A stretch of 37,895 bases of DNA from Prochloraceae cyanobacterium PL24a_bin.78 (GCA_028281945.1 JANQIW010000053.1:1-37895), one strand, 5' to 3'. Positions 25,617 through 35,437 are shown, numbered from the stretch's first letter. Translations and numbers: made by a program. Notes: a model not told the origin generated them from the sequence alone.

Positions 25617-27344
25617 ATGAGAGAACACGACGTAATTATTGTAGGTGGCGGTTTAGCCGGAAGTAGCGCCGCCTTAGAAATCAAACGAAGAAATCCTAAT
25701 CTTGATGTGGCTGTAGTTGCCAAAACTCATCCAATTCGCTCCCATTCAGTCGCTGCGCAGGGGGGAATTGCTGCTAGTTTAAAAAATGTCGATCCTGAAG
25801 ATAGTTGGGAAGCTCACGCATTTGACACGGTTAAAGGTTCAGATTACCTTGCAGATCAAGATGCTGTAGAAATTCTTACCAAAGAAGCACCAGGTGTTAT
25901 CATCGATTTGGAACATTTAGGAGTGTTATTTTCTAGGTTAGAAAATGGTAGAATCGCTCAAAGAGCTTTTGGTGGACATTCTCATAAGCGTACTTGTTAT
26001 GCTGCAGACAAAACAGGTCATGCTATGCTTCATGAATTAGTTAATAATCTTCGTCGTTATGGCGTAAAAATTTATCAAGAATGGTATGTTATGCAGCTAA
26101 TCCTAGAGGAAGGTGAAGCGAAAGGAATTGTTATGTATCAAATTATTGATCGTAAAATTGAGATTATTCGATCTAAAGCAGTGATGTTTGCTACAGGAGG
26201 ATATGGGAGAGTATTCAATACTACATCTAATGATTTTGCCTCTACTGGTGATGGTTTGGGGATGTGTGCGGTAGCTGGGATTCCTTTGGAGGATATGGAG
26301 TTTGTGCAATTCCATCCTACTGGTTTGTATCCTGTGGGGGTTTTGATTTCAGAAGCAGTGCGTGGGGAAGGTGCTCATTTACGCAACAGTGAAGGTGAAA
26401 GATTTATGGAAAGGTATGCCCCAAATCAAATGGAATTGGCTCCTCGGGATATTACTTCTAGGGCGATTACTTTGGAAATCCGCGCAGGGCGAGGGATTCA
26501 TCAAGATGGTTCTGCTGGTGGTCCATTCGTATACTTGGATTTACGCCATATGGGTAAAGAAATGATTATGAGTCGGGTGCCTTTTTGTTGGGAGGAAGCG
26601 CATCGATTGGTGGGTGTGGATGCGGTATATGAACCTATGCCTGTGCGCCCCACTGCTCATTATTCTATGGGGGGAATTCCTGTGAATACTGATGGTCGAG
26701 TTCGTTTAAGTGGAGATAATTTAGTTGAAGGGTTCTTTGCAGCAGGTGAGTCTGCTTGTGTTTCCGTTCATGGGGCTAACCGTTTGGGTAGTAATTCACT
26801 TTTGGAATGTGTAGTTTATGGTAAGTTGACGGGTAAATCCATTGCTAGTTATGTCGAGGGGCGCAAGTTTCCTGAATTTGATGAAAATAATTATTTGATT
26901 AATGCAAAAAATCGTTTGAAGGGTTTGTTAGAGCAGAAAGGAGCGATTCGTATTAATGAATTAAGGGAAAAATTTCAGAATTGTATGACGGAACATTGCG
27001 GAGTTTTTCGTGTAGAAGAGACTATGAAAAGGGGTTTAGAGAGATTGCAAGAACTTAAACAAGAGTATTTACAGGTTTATCTGGATGATAAAGATAGTTG
27101 TTGGAATACTGAGTTAATCGAAGCTTTGGAGTTGGGAAATCTGATGATTGTAGGGGAAATGATTCTAACTTCCGCTCTCAATCGCAAGGAAAGCCGCGGT
27201 GCACACTCAAGAGAGGATTTTCCTGCGCGGGATGATGCTAATTATCTTTCTCATACTTTAGCTTATTATTCTCCTGCTGGAATTGATATTCATTATATGC
27301 CTGTTGTTGTTAATCGTTTTAAACCTAAGGAAAGAAAGTATTAA
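25617..27344 (+). CDS. sdhA: Succinate dehydrogenase/fumarate reductase flavoprotein subunit
   Basis: A 575-residue flavoprotein. The FAD-binding IIVGGGLAGSSAALE is at residues 7-21. His43 in RSHSVAAQGGIAAS is the covalent-FAD histidine. The active-site region HFGSH-type is replaced by the usual bacterial GGHSHKRTCYAADKTGH. The substrate and capping segments (QFHPTGLYPVGVLISEAVRG, RPTAHYSMGGIPVNTDG) and the C-terminal ESRGAHSREDFPARDD are intact. It feeds succinate electrons to the plastoquinone pool in thylakoids. No sdhB or membrane anchor gene is adjacent, which is normal in cyanobacteria, where the subunits are scattered. Confidence 0.95.
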   Translation: MREHDVIIVGGGLAGSSAALEIKRRNPNLDVAVVAKTHPIRSHSVAAQGGIAASLKNVDPEDSWEAHAFDTVKGSDYLADQDAVEILTKEAPGVIIDLEHLGVLFSRLENGRIAQRAFGGHSHKRTCYAADKTGHAMLHELVNNLRRYGVKIYQEWYVMQLILEEGEAKGIVMYQIIDRKIEIIRSKAVMFATGGYGRVFNTTSNDFASTGDGLGMCAVAGIPLEDMEFVQFHPTGLYPVGVLISEAVRGEGAHLRNSEGERFMERYAPNQMELAPRDITSRAITLEIRAGRGIHQDGSAGGPFVYLDLRHMGKEMIMSRVPFCWEEAHRLVGVDAVYEPMPVRPTAHYSMGGIPVNTDGRVRLSGDNLVEGFFAAGESACVSVHGANRLGSNSLLECVVYGKLTGKSIASYVEGRKFPEFDENNYLINAKNRLKGLLEQKGAIRINELREKFQNCMTEHCGVFRVEETMKRGLERLQELKQEYLQVYLDDKDSCWNTELIEALELGNLMIVGEMILTSALNRKESRGAHSREDFPARDDANYLSHTLAYYSPAGIDIHYMPVVVNRFKPKERKY

Positions 27345-27442
27345 ATGGTATTGAGGGAAAACAATTATTAAATATATAAATAAAAAATAAAATTAATAAG
27401 GCAAAAAAAAATGAATATAGTTTTTCCAAAATCTAATTGATT

Positions 27443-29077
27443 CTATTCCCATCTACTACAATCAGGTAGTTGTTTGGGATCGGATTCTTTATCTTGCTTC
27501 ATTTTCTCTACAGCTTCTTTATCTAAAATCCATTCTGGCTTTAGTTCATCCCAATAATAATAACTTGCTGTTTCCCAATTACACGCCGTTTTAATTTGAG
27601 TATAAGTCACGTCTATTATATAAATTTTGGCATTACTGAGATTGGCATTACTAAGATTGGTATTACTGAAATTGGCATTACTGAGATCAACAAAACTAAG
27701 GTTGGCTTCACTGAAATTAGTATTAGTAAGGTTAGCAGAACTAAGCTTGGCATTACTAAGATTAGCATTACTGAGCCTAGCGTTAGCAAGGTTAGCAAAA
27801 ATGAGGTTGGTTTCATGGAGATTAGCATTACTGAGGTTAGCATCGCTGAGTTTAGCATCCTTGAGGTTAGCATTACTGAGGTTGGCATTACGCAGATCAG
27901 TAGAACTAAGGTTTGCATATCTGAGATCAGTATTAGGCAAAGAAATTCCTCTTAGGTTTGCGTTTTTAAGAGATACATTTTTTAACGATCTTCCCAATTT
28001 ATTAAGTTTTTCTAATGCTTGATATCTTGCAATATTATCTTTGATTCCTTGGCTATCCTGAATAATCCTAAAGTATTTGTCAACCAAACTTTGTTTATAA
28101 AGTTCTTTCTCATTATTTTTGTCATCAAAAAAGTTAATTCCGATTAAAGAAAATACTAGAAAAAGGATTATTGTTCTAAATATACCAATTGTTACCTCTT
28201 TTTCAATTTTTCTTTTCTGAAGAAGATTCTCTAAAGTGTCAGTTAACCATGTTTTTAATAACTCGCAATTTTGGATCAATATATTCTCTATTTCTATTGC
28301 ATTTGTATTATTTTTTGACAATTCATCTGAATTACATCTTGCGATACGAATTAGATTTATCGGTTGCCCAGTATTTATGAAAATTGGACGTTGAGTAAGA
28401 TGAGTTGAATTATTGTATATATAGTCAGTTAAACCATAATTAGTTATCCATTTACCAGAGTATTTCTGAGAATCTAAACCTTCAAGTAAAATTTTAGTTA
28501 CATCGCTGTAGTATTTCCCTTCATAAGCTTGTTCAAATTCACGACAAGAAGCAATAAAACAACGATCATTAGCAAAGCGTTTTTTACCAGGATTTCCTTC
28601 CTCTAAGTCATGAGAGTTGAGTAATTCACCAGCGTTACAACAATCCAACCAAATAATTTGCTGTTGAACAGGACTTTCAATTAATAAATCCCTTAACCAA
28701 TCTAAAGGTAAAGCATTAATACCAGTCTTTAAATTAGCTTGAGAAGTAGCTAAATAGCCTTTTGTCACTCCATCTTTTATTCTAAATCCATGTCCAGAAA
28801 AATAAAATAAAGCAGTATGAGGAATATGTTTTCCTTCAGGTTTAAATAATTGAACTAATTTTGATTTTAGTTCATCTAAAGAAACCTTTCCTTTTTTATC
28901 AACATAAAGAGAATTATTGTCTGGATTCTCAGCTTCTGGGAGTCTCCATACCTTAAAATCCCCACTTTGACTTAGTCTTGTGCCAACAGCTTCTGCATCA
29001 TTGACAGGCGCAGACAGATTTCCCAAATTAGGATCAGTATAATTATTAATTCCGACAACTAAAGCATCCCTACTCAT
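27443..29077 (-). CDS. Caspase-homologue with membrane helix and pentapeptide-repeat tail
   Basis: A 544-residue multidomain protein without a signal peptide. Residues 1-245 are a caspase-like peptidase C14 domain (ALVVGINNYTDPNLGNL start, catalytic His96 in YFSGHGF, Cys147 in LDCCNAGE). A linker follows, then one transmembrane helix at about 296-316 (IGIFRTIILFLVFSLIGINF). Residues about 365-485 contain some two dozen pentapeptide repeats of A(N/D)LSN type, forming a beta-helix, followed by a short C-terminal tail. The protease is thus predicted on the cytosolic face, tethered to the membrane. The divergent Trypco1-like gene, 77 bp away, suggests a functional pair. Substrate and trigger are unknown. 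Confidence 0.9.
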   Translation of the reverse strand: MSRDALVVGINNYTDPNLGNLSAPVNDAEAVGTRLSQSGDFKVWRLPEAENPDNNSLYVDKKGKVSLDELKSKLVQLFKPEGKHIPHTALFYFSGHGFRIKDGVTKGYLATSQANLKTGINALPLDWLRDLLIESPVQQQIIWLDCCNAGELLNSHDLEEGNPGKKRFANDRCFIASCREFEQAYEGKYYSDVTKILLEGLDSQKYSGKWITNYGLTDYIYNNSTHLTQRPIFINTGQPINLIRIARCNSDELSKNNTNAIEIENILIQNCELLKTWLTDTLENLLQKRKIEKEVTIGIFRTIILFLVFSLIGINFFDDKNNEKELYKQSLVDKYFRIIQDSQGIKDNIARYQALEKLNKLGRSLKNVSLKNANLRGISLPNTDLRYANLSSTDLRNANLSNANLKDAKLSDANLSNANLHETNLIFANLANARLSNANLSNAKLSSANLTNTNFSEANLSFVDLSNANFSNTNLSNANLSNAKIYIIDVTYTQIKTACNWETASYYYWDELKPEWILDKEAVEKMKQDKESDPKQLPDCSRWE

Positions 29078-29154
29078 GGAATTTTTTTATAAATGGTAAC
29101 CAAATTATGTTACTTTTAAGTATAGCAGAAAAATAAACAGAAAAATATAAATCA

Positions 29155-29562
29155 ATGACTCAATTAACACCGATCGAACTAGAAGATGGTACAGTTATAT
29201 ATATAGAAGCGCAAGAAGATATTCAAATTACCGAAGAAGATATTTCACTAACTGAAGCACAACAAATCATCCCACAAACAACACGCAGACAAAAAGGAAT
29301 CAATTCAGAACAAATATTAAAGCAAGTCCAAAATCAATTTAAGAATATTAGCAAGACTATTCATGCTTATACAATTTATAGCCTCAGTGCCTTTAGAAAA
29401 ATAAACATTGCTAAAATAGATAAAGTTACATTAGAATTTGGGATCAAAATAGGAGGGAAATTCGGAGTACCATATATTAGTGAAGGATCTAGCGATTGTC
29501 ATCTAAAAATTACAGTTGAGAGTTCATTTCCACAATCACAAGAAAGAGAACTAAATTCCTGA
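29155..29562 (+). CDS. Trypco1-like (CU044_2847 family) small protein
   Basis: A 135-residue protein with a beta-rich pattern: IELEDGTVIYIEA at 7-19 and the C-terminal VTLEFGIKIGGKFGVPYI..SDCHLKITVE at about 91-122. The pair of segments resembles the trypsin-co-occurring domain 1 (Trypco1, the CU044_2847 proteins), small domains found beside protease and conflict-system genes. Between them is a helix-forming linker (NSEQILKQVQNQFKNISKTI). It is divergent from the caspase-pentapeptide gene, with a 77-bp shared promoter region. Assignment is from motif memory and should be profile-checked. Confidence 0.65.
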   Translation: MTQLTPIELEDGTVIYIEAQEDIQITEEDISLTEAQQIIPQTTRRQKGINSEQILKQVQNQFKNISKTIHAYTIYSLSAFRKINIAKIDKVTLEFGIKIGGKFGVPYISEGSSDCHLKITVESSFPQSQERELNS

Positions 29563-29663
29563 TCAAATTGATGTGAAGAGATTAGCAAGTATGGTATTTT
29601 ATCCCAAACAAAGTTACAATGTAATTGTACCTAAATATTAAGATTAAGTATTGAGATTTAGTC

Positions 29664-30977
29664 ATGAGATTATCAAGACGTAATTTTTTAACATTAACAG
29701 GACTAAGTGCGACAGGAATTTTACTAGCTTCTCCTTTGAAGAATTTTTATACTAAATTAGCTACAGGAAAATCCATATCCACTCAAGGGTTTGGTGAACT
29801 AATTCCAGATTCAAATAAGCTTTTAGATCTTCCTAAAGGATTTCAATACCGTATTTTCTCAAAAGTTGGTGATACTATGAGTGATGGAAATCCGGTGCCT
29901 ATGAACCACGATGGCATGGCAGCCTTTGATGGTGGGGATGGAACCACTATTTTAGTGCGCAACCACGAAGTCAATCCTTTTCAAACTCCAGCGGTAATCG
30001 CTTCTGAAGATAAAAAATTTGATCGTCTCTCTCCAGGGGGCACCACGACTTTAATAGTAGATCAAGATCGGCGTTTAGTGAAAGATTATGTTTCCTTAGC
30101 AGGGACTTCCCGTAATTGCGCAGGAGGTGCAACACCTTGGGGTAGTTGGATTAGTTGTGAAGAGCATACCATCACCCCGATGGAAATTCCCCCCAATACT
30201 CCAGTTTATGTTTCTCGCAAACACGGTTATAACTTTGAAGTGCCTAGTAAAGGCGGTTTAGCAGATCCTATTCCTTTGGTAGCTATGGGGCGTTTTAATC
30301 ACGAAGCCATCGCCGTAGACCCAAAAACTGGATATATTTATCAGACAGAAGACCGAAAAAATAGTGCTATTTATCGATTTAGACCACATGAATATGGCAA
30401 TTTAAAAGGAGGTGGTATCTTAGAAGCCTTAAAAATTAAAGAGATGTCTCAAGTGAATACCAGTATTAATTTCCCAATTGGTGAACCTAAACCAGTTGAA
30501 TGGGTAAAAATTGAGAATGTCGATCCTGATAATGATTCAGTTCGTTATGAAGCATTTTCTAAAGGTGCAGCAATTTTCAAGAGAGGTGAAGGAGCTTGTT
30601 ATGGAAATAATGAAATTTATTGGACTTGTACCAGTGGAGGTGAAGCTGGATATGGTCAAGTTTTCCGTTATGATCCCATCGCTAATACAGTAGAATTATT
30701 TGTAGAATCAAAAGGACAAGGACAACTAGATTATCCTGATAATATTACTTTCACTCCTTTTGGTCATTTGATGCTTTGTGAAGATGGAGCAGATGAACAA
30801 TTCATTGTAGGAGTTAATCAAGCAGGAGAGTTATATAAGTTTGCTCGTAATGCGATTAATAATAAAGAATTTGCCGGTGCTTGTTTTTCACCTGACGGTC
30901 AAACTATGTTTGTTAATATTCAAAATCCTGGTATTACTTTTGCAATTTGGGGTCCTTGGGATAAAATAGGGGCTTAA
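29664..30977 (+). CDS. PhoX/DUF839 family protein, Tat-exported
   Basis: A 437-residue DUF839/PhoX-family protein. A twin-arginine signal (RLSRRNFLTLTGLSATGILL, residues 2-21) predicts folded export by Tat. The mature part carries the family's calcium/iron phosphatase-type segments: MNHDGMAAFDGGDGTTILVR, GGTTTLIVD, CAGGATPWGSWISCEEH, FNHEAIAVDPKTGYIYQTED and the GEGACYGN-IYWTCTSGG blocks. PhoX proper is an alkaline phosphatase; whether this shorter member acts on phosphate esters is inferred. It stands alone. Confidence 0.88.
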   Translation: MRLSRRNFLTLTGLSATGILLASPLKNFYTKLATGKSISTQGFGELIPDSNKLLDLPKGFQYRIFSKVGDTMSDGNPVPMNHDGMAAFDGGDGTTILVRNHEVNPFQTPAVIASEDKKFDRLSPGGTTTLIVDQDRRLVKDYVSLAGTSRNCAGGATPWGSWISCEEHTITPMEIPPNTPVYVSRKHGYNFEVPSKGGLADPIPLVAMGRFNHEAIAVDPKTGYIYQTEDRKNSAIYRFRPHEYGNLKGGGILEALKIKEMSQVNTSINFPIGEPKPVEWVKIENVDPDNDSVRYEAFSKGAAIFKRGEGACYGNNEIYWTCTSGGEAGYGQVFRYDPIANTVELFVESKGQGQLDYPDNITFTPFGHLMLCEDGADEQFIVGVNQAGELYKFARNAINNKEFAGACFSPDGQTMFVNIQNPGITFAIWGPWDKIGA

Positions 30978-31125
30978 AATGGATTTTTTTCATAATGAAG
31001 AAAAGTTGTTCAGGATTCATTATTTTTAGTTAGATAAATAATTATAAATATCCAAGATGAATTAACTCAAACCTTATTATTCATTAACTTGATAACCATC
31101 ATGAATTATTTACCAAAAAATCACA

Positions 31126-31560
31126 GTGGAATATAGAAACCCCGCACCAACAGTTGATATTATTATCGAATTAATAGACAAACCCCATCGCCCAATTATC
31201 TTGATTGAAAGACTCAATCCTCCCTATGGTTGGGCAATTCCTGGAGGCTTTGTAGATTATGGGGAATCAGTGGAAACTGCTGCCAAGCGAGAAGCTTTAG
31301 AAGAAATCAGCTTGGAAGTGGAATTGATCCAACAATTTCATGTATATTCCGAACCAAATCGGGATCCCCGCAAACATACCCTAAGTATAATCTTTATTGC
31401 CACAGCCAAAGGAACACCTCAAGCAGCTGATGATGCCAAAAGTGTGGGAATATTTAATTCTTGGGAAATACCATCTAATTTATGTTTCGATCATAGTAAG
31501 ATTATAGATGACTATTGGCGGTATCGTAATTATGGAATTCGCCCTTCCTTATCGAACTAA
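31126..31560 (+). CDS. NUDIX hydrolase
   Basis: A 144-residue NUDIX hydrolase. The Nudix box runs [20 protein letters not shown] followed by EISLE. All catalytic Glu/Arg residues are present, but the usual Gly near the end is Ser (EEISL rather than EETGL). The flanks ([29 protein letters not shown]) suggest an ADP-ribose or nucleotide-sugar pyrophosphatase-like enzyme; substrate is not decidable. The start is GTG at 31126, the codon before [10 protein letters not shown]. The ATG at 31101 is out of frame. Confidence 0.85.
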   Translation: MEYRNPAPTVDIIIELIDKPHRPIILIERLNPPYGWAIPGGFVDYGESVETAAKREALEEISLEVELIQQFHVYSEPNRDPRKHTLSIIFIATAKGTPQAADDAKSVGIFNSWEIPSNLCFDHSKIIDDYWRYRNYGIRPSLSN

Positions 31561-31666
31561 AATTATCTAGCTAAATGCCTGTTTCCTAAATAAACTCAAT
31601 AAAAAAAGATATTTTTGCATTAAAATAATCATATCTAAACAATAACTTATTGCCCTAACTGTAAAA

Positions 31667-32053
31667 ATGAAAAAAATTATTACTACTTCAAATGCTCCTG
31701 CACCAGTTGGACCCTATAATCAAGCAATTATTGCTAGTGGACAAATGCTATTTGTTGCCGGACAAGTTCCATTAAATCCTCAAACAGGAGAAATTGTTGG
31801 AGAGGATATTACTATACAAACCCAACAAGTAATGAAAAATATTCAAGCAATCTTGGTAGAAGCAGGGGCTACTTTTGACAATATTGTTAAAACAACTATT
31901 TTTCTCACAGATTTAAAAAATTTTAGTACTGTAAATCAAGAATATGCCAAATATTTTGATGAAAAAAATGCTCCTGCCCGTGCTTGTGTTGAAGTTTGTC
32001 GTTTACCTAAAGACGCATTAGTAGAAATTGAGTGTATAGCAATAATAAATTAA
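31667..32053 (+). CDS. ridA: RidA family reactive intermediate deaminase
   Basis: A 128-residue RidA (YjgF/YER057c/UK114) protein, a trimeric enzyme that hydrolyses reactive enamine/imine intermediates from PLP enzymes. Typical blocks are APAPVGPYNQAIIASGQMLF, AGQVPLNPQTGEIV and the ATFDNIVKTTIFLTDLKNF helix. The C-terminal NAPARACVEVCRLPKDALVE holds the active-site arginine. Length and start are standard. It lies in tandem after the NUDIX gene (106 bases) and converges with trmH. Confidence 0.95.
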   Translation: MKKIITTSNAPAPVGPYNQAIIASGQMLFVAGQVPLNPQTGEIVGEDITIQTQQVMKNIQAILVEAGATFDNIVKTTIFLTDLKNFSTVNQEYAKYFDEKNAPARACVEVCRLPKDALVEIECIAIIN

Positions 32054-32074
32054 TTACTATAAAAATCTAGTCAA

Positions 32075-32734
32075 TTATGAATTATTAGTAATTATTAATT
32101 CTCCATTTTCTCCCAAAGGCGGATAAGCTTCGCCTTTTTTCCTATATATTTCAGCTATTTCAGGATAACTATATTCAAAAATCATTTGCCGATAAATTTC
32201 AGGATCGAGACGGAAACGATTATACAAACCAGCCTCTAATCGTTGCCTTTGTGCTTCAAAAAGAATAATAGCAGCAGCAACAGAAACATTCAGAGAGGAA
32301 ACCATTCCCATCATAGGAATGATAATTTTTTCATCTACTAATGGTAGTGTCGTTTCACTTACCCCCCATTTTTCCGAACCTAATAAAAGAGCTAATGGTT
32401 GAGTATAATCTATTTCCCGATAATCTTTAGCATCATCTGTAAAATGAGCAGCATATATTCTAAAATTTTGTTTTCTTAGATAATTAATAGCCGTTTTCAT
32501 ATCACCATGAGAATATACATTTACCCACTTATCACAACCTCTAGCCACACGTTTATAACTAATAACCTTTTTAACAACATTAACAGTATGAATTTCAAAA
32601 ATACCCACTGCATCACAAGTACGAATAATAGCAGCAAGATTATGAGGTTTATGAACATATTCAGTTAAAACAGTTAAATCTGGTTGTCGTCTAGCTAATG
32701 CTTGTTGAATTTTTTGATATCTTTTAGGATTCAC
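32075..32734 (-). CDS. trmH: tRNA (guanosine-2'-O-)-methyltransferase TrmH (SpoU family)
   Basis: A 219-residue SPOUT-fold enzyme that 2'-O-methylates G18 in the tRNA D-loop. The three SpoU motifs are clear: HNLAAIIRTCDAVGI near residues 31-45, ALLLGSEKWGVSETTLPLVD in the middle, and IPMMGMVSSLNVSVAAAIIL forming the knot. A C-terminal helix (YRQMIFEYSYPEIAEIYRKK) matches TrmH, unlike the shorter TrmL. Divergent from the histidine kinase gene. Confidence 0.92.
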   Translation of the reverse strand: MNPKRYQKIQQALARRQPDLTVLTEYVHKPHNLAAIIRTCDAVGIFEIHTVNVVKKVISYKRVARGCDKWVNVYSHGDMKTAINYLRKQNFRIYAAHFTDDAKDYREIDYTQPLALLLGSEKWGVSETTLPLVDEKIIIPMMGMVSSLNVSVAAAIILFEAQRQRLEAGLYNRFRLDPEIYRQMIFEYSYPEIAEIYRKKGEAYPPLGENGELIITNNS

Positions 32735-32896
32735 AATTTTTCTTAGTTTTTATAGTCTTAATAAAATTTAACAGATATTTTACTAGAAAAAATACTAATT
32801 ATAGTTATTATTTAAATAGATAAAAAAAAACTTGTACTAAGTATAAATAGGCTTAATTATCTGTATCCAAAACTTTATTTAAAAATAATATATCCA

Positions 32897-34150
32897 ATGC
32901 TGCAAAAATTAAAAGAAATCAAATCTACATATAAAACTTCAGTTAATATACTCTTAATAGAAGACAACATTTTAGAAGCAAAATTACTACAAGAATTGTT
33001 ATCAGAATCTCAAACCCATAGTTTTAATTGGTTTCATGTTCAACGCCTTAGTAAAGCATTGGAATTATTAAATTCTTGCCATAAAAATTCATCTCCCTAT
33101 GATATTATTTTCCTTGATTTAAGTCTACCAGATAGTACAGAATTAGATAGTCTACAAGCTTTAACCAATCAAGTTAACTATCTACCTATTGTGGTATTAA
33201 CTAATACTGAAGATGATCAATTAGCTATTAAAGCAATTAATCAAGGTGCTCAAGATTATTTAGTAAAAAGAACTGTCACTTACGAATCACTTCGTCGCTC
33301 TTTATATTATGCAATTGAACGGAAACAAATTCAAGAAGATTTGCAAAAAGTTAATCATCAATTAAAACTAAGCAATCAACTTTTGAAAGAAGAAATTGAA
33401 CAACGCAAGACAATTCAAAAACAGTTAGAAGTCTCTAATCATGAATTACAACACTTTGCCTATATGGTATCACACGATTTAAAACAACCATTATTTACTA
33501 TAAGCTCATGGGCACAATTATTAGAAATAGAATTTCAAAACCAATTAGATATTAAAGCTATCAAATACATCCAACATATTGTCAATGGAACCCAAAGAAT
33601 GGATCAATTTATTGAAGATATTTTAAACTATTCTAGAGTTCAAAACAGTAAACAAGAGCTGGAATCTACTGATTGTAATCAATTAATTTTTTTAGTAAAG
33701 CAGTTTTTAGCAATAGCAATAGAGACAAATAATGCTACAATAACTTGTGATTCTTTACCTATAGTTATGGCAAATTCAATCTTACTAGAAAAATTATTTC
33801 AAAATCTCATTGATAATGCCATTAGATATCGAAAAAAAACTCATAATCCCAAGATTCATATTTCAGCAAATTTAGAAAAAGATCAAAATAATCATCCTTT
33901 TTGGCAATTCTCTATTAGAGATAATGGTATTGGTATACCTCAAAAATGTTTCGATAAAATTTTTATGATTTTTCAAAGAATGCATTCTTCAGAAGAATAT
34001 CCAGGCAATGGAATTGGTTTAGCAACTTGTCAGAAAATAGTCCAACTTCATAGAGGGAAAATTTGGTTAGAATCTGAAGTAGGAAAAGGTTCAACTTTTT
34101 ACTTTACCATTCCTGAAACTAATCATAAATCAAGTTTAAATCAATCATGA
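32897..34150 (+). CDS. Cytosolic REC-histidine kinase hybrid
   Basis: A 417-residue signalling protein without membrane segments. Residues 15-140 are a receiver domain with phospho-acceptor Asp74 ([10 protein letters not shown]) and Lys124, in the Rcp-like subgroup that partners phytochrome-type kinases. A coiled coil follows (about 143-180). The HisKA domain has His193 in MVSHDLKQP. The HATPase domain has an N-box around Asn307 and G-boxes DNGIG (342-346) and GNGIGLA (370-376). All catalytic elements look intact, so it should receive phosphate and pass it on. Its stop overlaps the moaA start by four bases (ATGA), implying co-expression. Confidence 0.93.
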   Translation: MLQKLKEIKSTYKTSVNILLIEDNILEAKLLQELLSESQTHSFNWFHVQRLSKALELLNSCHKNSSPYDIIFLDLSLPDSTELDSLQALTNQVNYLPIVVLTNTEDDQLAIKAINQGAQDYLVKRTVTYESLRRSLYYAIERKQIQEDLQKVNHQLKLSNQLLKEEIEQRKTIQKQLEVSNHELQHFAYMVSHDLKQPLFTISSWAQLLEIEFQNQLDIKAIKYIQHIVNGTQRMDQFIEDILNYSRVQNSKQELESTDCNQLIFLVKQFLAIAIETNNATITCDSLPIVMANSILLEKLFQNLIDNAIRYRKKTHNPKIHISANLEKDQNNHPFWQFSIRDNGIGIPQKCFDKIFMIFQRMHSSEEYPGNGIGLATCQKIVQLHRGKIWLESEVGKGSTFYFTIPETNHKSSLNQS

Positions 34151-35136
34151 ATCCAGTAGATTATCTTAGAATCAGTTTAATCGATCGTTGTAATTTTCGC
34201 TGTCAATATTGTATGCCTGAAGGGGCAGAATTAGACTATATTTTTAAACAAGATTTGCTAAGAGATGAAGAAATACTAACATTAATCAAAGAAATATTTA
34301 TACCGCTAGGATTTAGAAAGTTTCGTTTAACAGGAGGAGAACCTTTACTTCGCCCAAATGTCGTAAATATCGTCAAAGAAATCGCATCATTACCTGAAAC
34401 CCAAGATTTAGCCATGACAACTAATGGGTTTTTATTAGCACAAATGGCAGAAGAACTTTATGAAGCAGGGTTAAGAAGAATAAATATTAGTCTGGATTCC
34501 CTTTCACCTGAAAAATTTGATAGCATTATTGGTAATCGAGGGAAAAGTCGTTGGCAACAAACCTGGGAAGGTATACAAGAAGCATATCGAGTAGGGTTTA
34601 ATCCCCTCAAACTTAATGTTGTAGTTATACCAGGCATTAATGATGGGGAAGTATTGGATTTAGCTGCATTGACAATCAATCAAAATTGGCACGTTAGATT
34701 TATCGAGTTTATGCCCATTGGAAATCCTGAATTATTTGGCAGTCAAGCTTGGATTCCTTCGGCTGACTTAAGACAGTGGATTAGTGATCGATGGGGTTTA
34801 GTTGAATCTAAAATCACAGGAAATGGCCCTGCTGATATCTTTCAAATACCCGGTGCAAAAGGTACTTTAGGATTTATTAGTCAGATGTCAGAATGTTTTT
34901 GCGATCGTTGTAATCGAGTGCGTTTATCTGCTGATGGATGGTTACGCCCTTGTTTGTTAAATGAAACTGGACAAATTGATCTCAAAACTTCCTTACGTCA
35001 AGGAGTAGATTTAGCCGAGTTAAGACAACGAGTAAGTCAGTTATTAACCATCAAAGCAGAAATTAACTTTAAAGATAGAGTATCGGGCACCCAATCTGGA
35101 ATTTATACCCGCACGATGTCTCAAATTGGGGGATAA
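34147..35136 (+). CDS. moaA: GTP 3',8-cyclase MoaA (molybdenum cofactor biosynthesis)
   Basis: A 329-residue radical SAM enzyme that converts GTP toward cyclic pyranopterin monophosphate. The N-terminal cluster is Cys15-x3-Cys19-x2-Cys22 ([13 protein letters not shown]). The SAM-binding [10 protein letters not shown] follows. The second cluster is Cys252-x2-Cys255-x13-Cys269 ([18 protein letters not shown]), and the obligatory C-terminal Gly-Gly is present. The enzyme is complete. Other moa genes are not in the window. It starts inside the stop of the kinase gene (ATGA), an unusual partner, and is followed by a repeat region. Confidence 0.96.
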   Translation: MNPVDYLRISLIDRCNFRCQYCMPEGAELDYIFKQDLLRDEEILTLIKEIFIPLGFRKFRLTGGEPLLRPNVVNIVKEIASLPETQDLAMTTNGFLLAQMAEELYEAGLRRINISLDSLSPEKFDSIIGNRGKSRWQQTWEGIQEAYRVGFNPLKLNVVVIPGINDGEVLDLAALTINQNWHVRFIEFMPIGNPELFGSQAWIPSADLRQWISDRWGLVESKITGNGPADIFQIPGAKGTLGFISQMSECFCDRCNRVRLSADGWLRPCLLNETGQIDLKTSLRQGVDLAELRQRVSQLLTIKAEINFKDRVSGTQSGIYTRTMSQIGG

Positions 35137-35437
35137 TACTTCTTATAAGGAGAATGGTTTTTTGAGACTTGGAAGACTTGGAAGACTTGGAAAACTTGGG
35201 AAGAAAAAGAGTGCATTTTATTTACTTATTACTTATTACTTGTTACTTATTACTTAAATCTTGGATGGGAGGAATGGGAAGATTGAGGAAATGGGAATTT
35301 ACTATATCATCGATCTTCTTACTTTTTACTTCTTACTTAAATTGTTTAAACTAAATTTAGTAGTATTTGTCTTATGTGTTGTTTAAATTAGTTCATAGCC
35401 TAAAACATAATTATTATGTTTTGTATTTATTTTTTTA
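35137..35437. repeat. Tandem-repeat intergenic region after moaA
   Basis: Four GACTTGGAA-type nonamers (35166-35201) are followed by about five TTACTTA heptamers (35221-35257) and a G/A-rich tract of GGGAGGAAT-like units (about 35262-35300). The heptamer is the reverse complement of the TAAGTAA array near 21773-21804. A 61-codon open frame across it is a product of the repeats, not a gene. Confidence 0.8.

Noticed and set aside
27596..28022. Three long open frames overlapping the pentapeptide-repeat region on both strands
   Set aside because: They are shadows of the periodic 15-bp repeats. Their translations are simple repeats and the caspase-pentapeptide frame explains the sequence.
35169..35354. 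61-codon frame in the repeat region after moaA
   Set aside because: It is created by GACTTGGAA and TTACTTA tandem repeats and has no protein-like composition.
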